Assembly: GCA_963693085.1 (NCBI GenBank)
Contig: OY856409.1
Coordinates: 1,617,537,711-1,617,601,710 of the forward strand
Length of the DNA: 64,000 nt
DNA from: Alisma plantago-aquatica
Lineage: Eukaryota; Streptophyta; Magnoliopsida; Alismatales; Alismataceae
Reading direction: 5' to 3'
The translations under genes and the position numbers were made by a program. Positions 56,435-64,000 of the stretch are shown in pieces (the first letter of the stretch is position 1; each line of letters begins with the position of its first letter). The notes beneath the pieces were generated by a model. That model worked only from the letters and a program-made list of their open reading frames with translations. It was not told where the DNA came from and did no database searches.

Positions 56435-56480
<46 letters not shown>
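56435..56480. repeat. (TA)n microsatellite
   Basis: About 45 bases of alternating TA. The open frame 56300-56509 that crosses it is not a gene. Confidence 0.95.
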
Positions 56481-56484
<4 letters not shown>

Positions 56485-56734
56485 TTCTTGCTCATTTCTC
56501 CAGTCTTAGGTCTATAATTGTAGGGATATATAACTGGTTAGGTGTTTCTTCTATAATTTTTTCTCCCAAATTGTTAGCTTCATCAAGTGGTGACTTGGTT
56601 TAGAAAAACATCAACAAAATCCAAACTTTTAATTTTACATATATTATGGTAATTGATGAAGATACTTCAACGTGAAAAATCTAGTGATCTAAAGATAAAT
56701 ATGGAGACCAAGTGACAAAATGTCGTATGTGATA

Positions 56735-59700
56735 TTGCACTGACAAATTTACTAGGGGTGACATACCTAGAGTTTAGCTAACCAACTACAATTATCACTG
56801 CCCGCAAGTGGATGAATCTTATTATAGTATTGTTTAGTATTGAACTCAAATGACAACGTGTTTAAAAAGTAAGCTGACCAAATTAATCAGACATGAACTA
56901 CTATTTTAAACAAGATTTGGATGGTTGATTATATTTAGATGCAAGGAATAAAAAGGCTGAATTAAAGGTTGATTTATCAATGGGTTTAACAACTGCTATT
57001 AATCGTTCACTATGCCAGTACAACATATCAAGCATGAACATATACATATTGAGGCCAGGAAAATCCCCCTTTTTATGTTAATATTAAAACCTAAAAATAT
57101 GTCCCTCTATGCTCGTCATCACGTTACCTAGAGGTCATACATCCATTGCCTCAAAAAACACTTATATGAAATTCTCATCAAGGGTTTAATTAGAATCTAA
57201 TCAATATCTTAGATATTGGGTTTCAAGTCATCTACATCATAGATCATAAAAAACATGTAAACATGCTGATCAAACAAGCAAAAAAGCATAAAACAATTCA
57301 TTCTAAATATGCAATAGTCAATACAAAAATAGATGTAGACACAAGAGTAAAATTGTTAGAGGGTATACTCCCCACACCCTAGAGAGATGACTACTCACTC
57401 ATGGAAGAAGTATAAGAAATAACAAGGGAAAAGGAGTAGAAAGCCGTGGTCATAGAAGAAGGAGTTGCAGTTGTGGTGTGCAAAAGAAGCTCTTCAGACT
57501 CTGAGATGAGAGCATCGATGAACATGTAAGGACACCCCTAGACGTTTGTCAGGGATGGATTGGGATTATCTTTATTCCTTCCTTGTGGATTGGATCTATA
57601 GATGTCGATGAGGCAGTAGCAAGTTGACAGAGGTGAACGTCATCAACCAATGAACGAAGGAGTCTCCCTTCATAACCTCCTTTGTGGTTAGAAGCTATGA
57701 ACCTTGGTGGAGGTAGGGGGACCCTTCATTGATGTTAGTCAACCAATGGAGATGGTCATAGGTGGTTGGAGGTCAAAGGTAGGAGAGAAAAAGTAGTAGC
57801 CTTGTAGTGTGAATCATGGAAGACATTTTTGTAGTTATTTGTCTTCTATTTTTAGGTGTAGGGTGGGGTTTGGAACCCTCCTAGTTGCCCTAGAGTGAAG
57901 TCTTGGCTGCCATGGAGGTGACGAGTCAGTGGAGACATGCGAAAGACAATTCACAGTCTATTGTAACACCATCAGTGGGGGAGGGGTCTCACTACATTCA
58001 AACATTCCATCAGTAGGTGAGGAGTCATGATGGCCATTAGAAGTCTTGACCATTTGAAAGCAATGTTGGAATTCCTCTATAAGATGAAAGCATAATAATC
58101 ATCATATGATGAGTGCATGTCCTCCATCAGAAGGAGAGATGAGAGTCCCTTTGATTGTTGCATGTAGGAGAAACATCAGTAGGCGAATGTGGAGTAATTC
58201 CTTCAGTAGGCAAATAGGTAGGAGAACATTCAGAAGAGGACCATTGGAACGCAGGCCTAGACAACCGTTAATTGTCAATCGGTGGTTGAAGAGAGTGATA
58301 AGATGATGGTTGGACAAATCAATGCAGACCCACCCTAGTGGGGGTATTGGCGTAAGGTCGAAGGCATGTGTCGATGTAGCATCACCCAAAGGAATGGAAA
58401 CTAATGGAAGGGTGGATTAATAAAAATTGATGGCTTGGTAGGTGTAATGCAACCCAATCATTTCAACAATGATGAATGAATTATCACTGAGAATATGGTC
58501 CATTTAGTAAAATACTTTTGGCACAGTGGGACCACCACCTCCTTTCCTGGTGTATGAGATATGATATTCAAACCTATCATGGAAACCATACAAATGATTG
58601 AGTCCTCTAAATTAACATAAAATTAAGAAAACCTAAATGTAATCTGGTTCTAACTAAACTGATGAGATGACTGCAAAACTATGCTAAAAGTATAGCTAAA
58701 TGTAGGAAGAATATGCATTCATCAAACAACTGCAAACTTAAACGTTGGTCATCCCCGGGTAACATAAAATCTGAAATAGTTGCCAAATGTATACCTTCAC
58801 CCCCTTGAGATTGCCTCACCTTCACATCCTGCTCATTTTCCTACCACCTAATATGGCCAAGTAGACCAACATCCTGAGACCACATAACACATCTATCGAT
58901 GTATTTGTTTTCACTTTTTCTTCCCAAAAATACTCCCTCATTACTATTGTCAATACCAAGCACATCTAAGAGTTTTCATGAGCATTCAGAGAATCCTAGA
59001 GAACAAAAATTATTCAAATGATCAGACATTAGGGTGTATGAAAATGATATCAAAATGAGTCATTCATTGTGTCTCTGGGTGGAAAATGGAGAGAAGGTGG
59101 TTACGGAAGGAAGATGTAAATATCTCCTCTATTCGACTTGATATTGTTTATATTTCTACAAATAGACATATCACCATTTGTTTCTTTTTATTTTGTGCAC
59201 ATTGACATCTTTTCCTTTTGTTGGTATGCCCCTATTACATAGAGAGGGGTATGGAAGAAGCAGATAGAGAAGGGAGGGGGTGTGCCACCCTGAACTTGGA
59301 TTTTGGCACTTTTTATGGCTTCTTTTAATGGGTGGAAGGTAAGAAGAAGGAAGAAGAAGTGTAGAAGATGGGTTAGATCAACATGCAAATTTATTTGTAA
59401 TTCAATGCATGGGGTTGTTATCCTAGTATCACTATGCTCAAAAGTTGACATGATAAAGGAAAAAGTGATGATTCCATGGAATTGTTTCACTAGTTAGTTA
59501 GAAGAATGATGTGTTTGATCCCTCTCAATTCCTCAAAAACTTACCATATTTTCTAGGAAAACATGATGTTTGGGTTCCTAAGCCACATAGGATGATTTCT
59601 AGCTATTGGTTGTTTCCAAACTCGGTCATTTGGAAGTGTTATTCCAAGTAAGGGTTGTTGTTCATGATGAAATTCATAAATGCAAATAGAAAAATATGAA

Positions 59701-59822
59701 TCTAAGTTGTTTACTCTTAAAAAGAAAAGTTTTGAAATTTTTGAGCTGGATGCAATGCTAGAATGTAATACAAGATCATAAGTTACAAGCAAATAGGTAC
59801 AGGTAGAAACTAGAATACATAA
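56735..59822 (-). repeat. Decayed Athila-2 3' LTR and/or 3' internal region
   Basis: LTR-like at its left end by landmark similarity. The remainder has no coding content; frames at 58102-58389 and 59188-59490 lack recognisable domains. No hairpin array of the AAACGGTC type is seen here. Confidence 0.45.
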
Positions 59823-60057
59823 CACCCTCCCTCCACCTTGAACTTAAATATTTGCTAACCCCTGAGAAAACACTAAATTTAGAATGGAGGGGAAGAAATG
59901 TGATGGTTGGACACAGGCCATGGTTTCTCTCAGTTCACTAAAAGTCATTCATCTACAATTAAAATTTGTTAGAACTGATGATCTTGATAAGGAATGCACT
60001 AACTAACTAAATGCAATATGGACAAATATGTCAAAACAACTAGGAACGAAGGTAACA

Positions 60058-61400
60058 CTTGGGTTACCTCATGAGAAGCACCTTGTTTAACATTTTCAGC
60101 TCGACATTTGAAAATCTTTCATGATATGTTAGAGGGAGAAGTGTGAGTGGTTGGTTGTCCTACATATTAGAGATAATGAAATAGAATTTCAGTCATTGGC
60201 CATTGACCATGAATTCTCCAATCTTCTCACATATTATAACAACTCCATGAGGGAAGATATGCTTGATAATGATTGGACATGACCATTGAGTCTTTAGCTT
60301 GCCTAGGAGGAGATAGAGACTAGAGTTCTGTAGTAGTACTTGGTACTCAACTTGTAAATGTTTCCTCTTCGGTAGCCATTATTCCATACCTTTGTGTGCT
60401 CCTTGTAAATGCATGCATTTTCATATGCAGTTAGATGTAACTCTTCTAGTTCCTGCAAACGAAGTAGATGGTTATCCTTTAATAAATGAATATCAAATTT
60501 GAGCTTCTTGATGGACCATTGAGCTTTTTGCTTGAGCTCCATTGGTAGGTCAAAAGATTTCAAGTAAATGAGGAAGAAGGGTGGAGTTCCTAGGGGAGTC
60601 TTATATGCATTTTGATACACCCAAGGTGCCTCACTCCTTGTTGTTAGCCCAATATTTTCTTGTCATGATAACCATCTTTTTTAGAATAGATTTCATTTAA
60701 CAATTGGACACCTCCAATTGGCCAATCATCTGATGATAATATGAAGTATCCATGCAATGAGAGACACCATACCTATTAAGGAGAGATTCAAAGCTACACT
60801 CAAGGAAATGAGATCCCCCATAACAAGTGCAATTCCAAAGCATGGAGAGATAATGTTTGTAAATAGTTTGATCACTAGCTTGGAGTCCCTAGACTTTGTG
60901 GGATAGATTCTACCCATTTTGAGACATAATCACTAGAAACAAGGATGTAGGAGAAGCCATAAGAGGATGGGAGTGAACTCATGTAGTCCATACCCCAAAC
61001 ATAAAGATTCCCACTTCTTGCCAAAGATTGAGAGGTATCTCATTCCTCTTAGTAATAGTACTAGATTGTTGGCATTGACCAAAAGACTTGAAAAAGCAGT
61101 GATCACCCTTGAATAAAGAGGGCTAGAAGAACCCACATTGAAGGACTGTGAAATTAGTCTTTTTGGAACTCATGTGGCCCCTAGTTGGGATAGAGTGACA
61201 TTGTTCCAGGATAAGAGGAGCTTCTTCTTCAGAGACACACCAACAACAAAGGACGTCTAATCATAATAAAAAATGGTAAGCCTCATACCAATAGTAATGG
61301 TGAATATTAGAGATGAACTTCTTCTTATCATTCCCTATGCAGTCTGGATTGAAGACTCATGTAGCTAGATATTTGATAAAATATGCATACCACATCGTGG
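60058..61400 (-). pseudogene. Athila-2 integrase relic
   Basis: The frame 60303-60620 contains YKTPLGTPPFFLIY, LQELEELHLTAYENA and IYKEHTKVW, parallel to the Athila-1 integrase C-terminus. Pieces of the core follow at 60726-61136. The tail (GGTTACCTCATGAGAAGC) matches the conserved post-pol sequence of Athila-1. Multiple stops and shifts. Confidence 0.85.
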
Positions 61401-62630
61401 ATGTGGATATTTTTAGCAAGTGATCACCAGATAAGGAGTTGTTGATAGGGATTGTATCACTATCTTGGATATGCAATATGCTAAGATGATCATCAATGAC
61501 ATTTTCAATCCCCTCTTATTTTTAATATCTAGACCAATCTCTTGCAATAGTAAGATCTATTTGATTAGCATTGATTCCATGTCCTTCTTTAACAACAAAT
61601 ATTTCATAGAAGCATGACAAGTGTACACAACCACTTGTGATCCAATTAGGTACGAGTGAAATTTTTTGAAGGAAAAAATAGTGGTTGCATGATATTTTTT
61701 AGCATCATCTAGTGTCTTACTAGAATAATAGATAGCGTGATGTTTCTCATTGAAACGCTACCCCAAAACTGTACCCACAATGTAGTCACTGGAATCACAC
61801 ATGATCTCAAAGGGGGGAGACCAATCTGGGGCACAAAGGATGGGAGTTGAGACAATATATTCCTTTAGAGTGTTGAAGCTCTTCATGCATTCAAAATCAA
61901 AGATGAATTCCAAATTCTTCTGGAGAAGTTTTGTTAGGGCCCCGATGATCTTACGAAAGTCACAAATAAACCTTCTATAGAATCCAAAATGTCTCAGAAA
62001 TGCTCGGATTTCTTTGACATTGGTTTGAGGATACATATTGGCAATTGATTCAATCTTTACTTTGTCAACCTCAATGCCTCTAGAGATAACACGATGACCC
62101 AGAACAATGCCCTCCTTCACCATGAAGTGGTATCTTTCCCAATAGAATACTAGATGTGTCTTCTTTACAATGTTCAAGGACCATGAAGAGATGGTGTAGG
62201 AAAGATTCAAAATAATCTCCATAGATTGAGAAGTCATCCATGAAGATTTCAACTATGGTTTCCTTGATGCCATAGAAAATGGAAGACATGCAAATGATGG
62301 AAAGTGGCAGGTACATTGCATGTTCTGAAAGACATATGAGGAAGGCATATGTACCAAAGGGAAATGTAAAGGTAGTCCTCTCTTATTCATATGAATGGGA
62401 ACCTGGTAGATACCAGAGTACCCATATAGGTAGTAAAATAACGCCTAGTGTGCAAGTCACTCAAGGACTAATCAAGAAAGAGAAGGGGGAAGTGGCATTT
62501 TCATGTTGCATTGTTGAGCTTATGATACTCAATGCACATGTGCTAACTGGTAAAAGTGTGGGTGGGGATAAGCTCATTATTCTCATTCTAAATGACAATA
62601 GTTCCTCCCTTCTTTGTTACTACTTGCATA
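61401..62630 (-). pseudogene. Athila-2 reverse transcriptase and RNase H relic
   Basis: The catalytic FMDDFSIYG is still readable (62080-62316 frame). [35 protein letters not shown] and FEIMCDSSDYIVGTVLG are in a second frame (61758-62252). At the position of the Athila-1 TAG stop, this copy has a sense codon (VKEGIVLGH), which supports the view that the Athila-1 stop is a mutation. Confidence 0.88.
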
Positions 62631-63990
62631 GGACTCACCCATGGTAGATGATCCCAAAAAGAAATAGCTTTATCATCTCTTTGCATAGAACCTCCTTTAA
62701 AATAGGATTAAGCTTGTATTGAGGCTTGAGGAAGGGCTTGTATTTGTCACTCATGTTAATTCTATGCATGCAGAGTTCATGGTTTACTTCAGTCAAATTT
62801 GTCATCTTATACCCTAAGGCATTTTTCCTCTTCCTCAATTATGTCCGCAATTTGTTTTCTTGCTCAGCCGTAAGATTTGAATTTACAGTAAATGGGTAGA
62901 CTCCCTTCTCATTTAGGAAGACACATTTTAGCCCCTCAAGTATAGGATTCATCTCTGGTGTGCTTGGTTCCTTGTCTTCTTCTTTGATGAGGGAGGCAAA
63001 CTTGAGCTCTTGAAATTCAGCCTTGAGGTCTTCCTCGACATAGTGAAGGCGGAGCAAAAATTGCTCATTTAGCTCATCATTTAGCTCATGGGAATTCTGA
63101 TTTATAAGAGTTTTATCAAGAGGGTATTTAGAAATAAGATCCTCCTAATGTAGTTTCACCATATTGTCAACATAGTTGATCAGATAACATTGCTTGTAGA
63201 AAGGTCCTCTTGAGACTTTGAAATACCATGAAGTCAATAGTGTCCATCCCAAGGATGAGCATTAAGATTCATTCTCCTACATCAATGAGTGCTCGAGCAA
63301 TCGCAAGGAATGGATGACCAAAGATGAGAGGGTATAATAAGTCCTCATTGATGTCCATGATGACAATGTCACATTGGAAATATGATTTGGGCCCCACTCT
63401 CACATGGATGTCTTCTATAATACCTATGGGGGCATTCATAGAAGAATCAACAAGTTGAATTACAATGACGATCTAAAGGATGTAAGTGGTGAAGCCTATT
63501 CACTTGCATAGGTTGAAGGGGATGATGGAAATTCTTTCCCAAGGTCAGCCAATCCTTTCTGACATATTTTATGCCTAATGAAATAACAGATGCCATCCAA
63601 GATTTTTTAATGTTTGAGGAATCTTGCTTTGGACGACGTCTGATGGAGTTTGTGCTAATTTCACAATCTCAACTTCCTATGTTAGGTACTTGTGAAAGAG
63701 GAGAGTCTTGAAGAACTTGGTCCATGAAGGGATTTTAGCTAGAGCTTCATGGAAGGGAATATCAACATGTAACTTCTTCATCACTTCCTTGAACTTCATG
63801 AATATCAAGTCTAGTTATATCTCAGCTAGACGACTCTTCTAGGGAACACACAACTTATAAACATGCACCATGGGTATGAGGGGGGAATTGGTGTAGCTTC
63901 TGGTTCTTTCTCAGGCTCAGTAAAGATGCTTATACTTGTGGTTTCAACCAATGATTTTCCTGGTATGGCTATTGGTATATCTATTAGACT
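62631..63990 (-). pseudogene. Athila-2 protease and linker relic
   Basis: 62635-63057 holds the linker before RT (LEGLKCVFLNEKGVYPFTV, LTEVNHELCMHRI). A protease-like stretch at about 63230-63480 parallels Athila-1 13860-14060, and 63500-63850 parallels the start of the pol segment. Heavily shifted; continues toward gag beyond the window. Confidence 0.75.
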
Positions 63991-64000
63991 GGTTTCTTCA

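Larger units (their letters stand above)
56735..64000 (-). mobile_element. Athila-2: ancient Athila-like element, running off the right edge
   Basis: From about 56740 the sequence resembles the Athila-1 LTR start: CTAGAGTTTAGC, then a TCTTAT(C/T)(G/A)TAGTAT(A/T)GTT-like block near 56818-56840. Near 57360-57400 it resembles the Athila-1 leader (CCC-rich stretch, then ACTACTCRCTCM). Broken pol (60060-63990) on the - strand is clearly of the Athila-1 type. The gag end lies beyond 64000. The LTR/internal boundary may be near the purine-rich tract at 59823-59845. Far more decayed than Athila-1. Confidence 0.65.

Noticed and set aside
56300..56509. 69-codon frame with an Ile/Tyr/His repeat
   Set aside because: Product of the (TA)n microsatellite.
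58102..58389. 95-codon and overlapping opposite-strand frames
   Set aside because: Overlapping on both strands without domains, inside the probable Athila-2 LTR/3' region.
1..64000. Host genes, tRNA/rRNA genes, telomere or centromere satellite
   Set aside because: No exon-intron gene structure, tRNA cloverleaf, rDNA or satellite monomer array was recognised. Primer-site matches to tRNA ends are retroelement features.

Overview
This window reads as nuclear heterochromatin from a flowering plant with a repeat-rich genome. I see no intact host gene, no rRNA or tRNA gene and no bacterial-style operon. Almost every recognisable stretch belongs to a retrotransposon, and the elements are inserted inside one another. 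For most of them the boundaries can be fixed to the base, because the target-site duplications (TSDs) and LTR termini survive. The species cannot be named from the sequence alone.

Left block (1-27025). A decayed Ty1-copia element, here copia-A, spans 1505-27020 on the + strand (TSD GATAG, LTR ends TGTTGG/CCAACA, LTRs about 2.1 kb). Two elements inserted into its 5' LTR. The first is a 5'-truncated L1-type LINE at 1872-5620 (16-bp TSD). The second is a nearly intact 12.7-kb Athila-like Ty3-gypsy element at 6095-18830 on the - strand (TSD GAATT, tRNA-Asp primer site, 2.3-kb LTRs). The Athila-like element carries long arrays of 26/53-bp hairpin repeats directly upstream of the TATA box in each LTR. 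A second array + TATA + GC-rich leader lies inside its 3' internal region.

Middle block (27026-51940). A short foldback (MITE-like) element is at 27128-27306. An old, internally deleted copia element on the - strand (copia-B, about 27790-51940) has its left LTR split by a Tekay/Del-type chromovirus (Tekay-1, 28465-46835, + strand, TSD TACAT). Tekay-1's 3' LTR is split in turn by a related element, Tekay-2 (36171-45173, TSD TTTTG). Tekay-2 has a wrecked coding region but similar LTRs and good priming sites. This suggests a non-autonomous element moved by proteins supplied in trans.

Right block (51940-64000). This is old, AT-rich, mostly unclassifiable sequence with a degenerate GGGGAATAANACCC repeat, a (TA)n tract, and the 3' part of an ancient Athila-like element on the - strand (Athila-2, roughly 56735 to beyond 64000).

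Inferred order of events: Athila-2 and copia-B are oldest. Copia-A is intermediate. Tekay-1, Tekay-2, the LINE and Athila-1 are younger. Premature stops in the younger elements are mostly C-to-T/G-to-A type, often CAG to TAG, as expected from deamination of methylated cytosine in silenced chromatin. The most unusual structures are the hairpin-repeat U3 arrays and the internal promoter-like cassette of Athila-1, a 38-bp foldback at 9628-9739, and the Tekay-1/Tekay-2 LTR chimerism.
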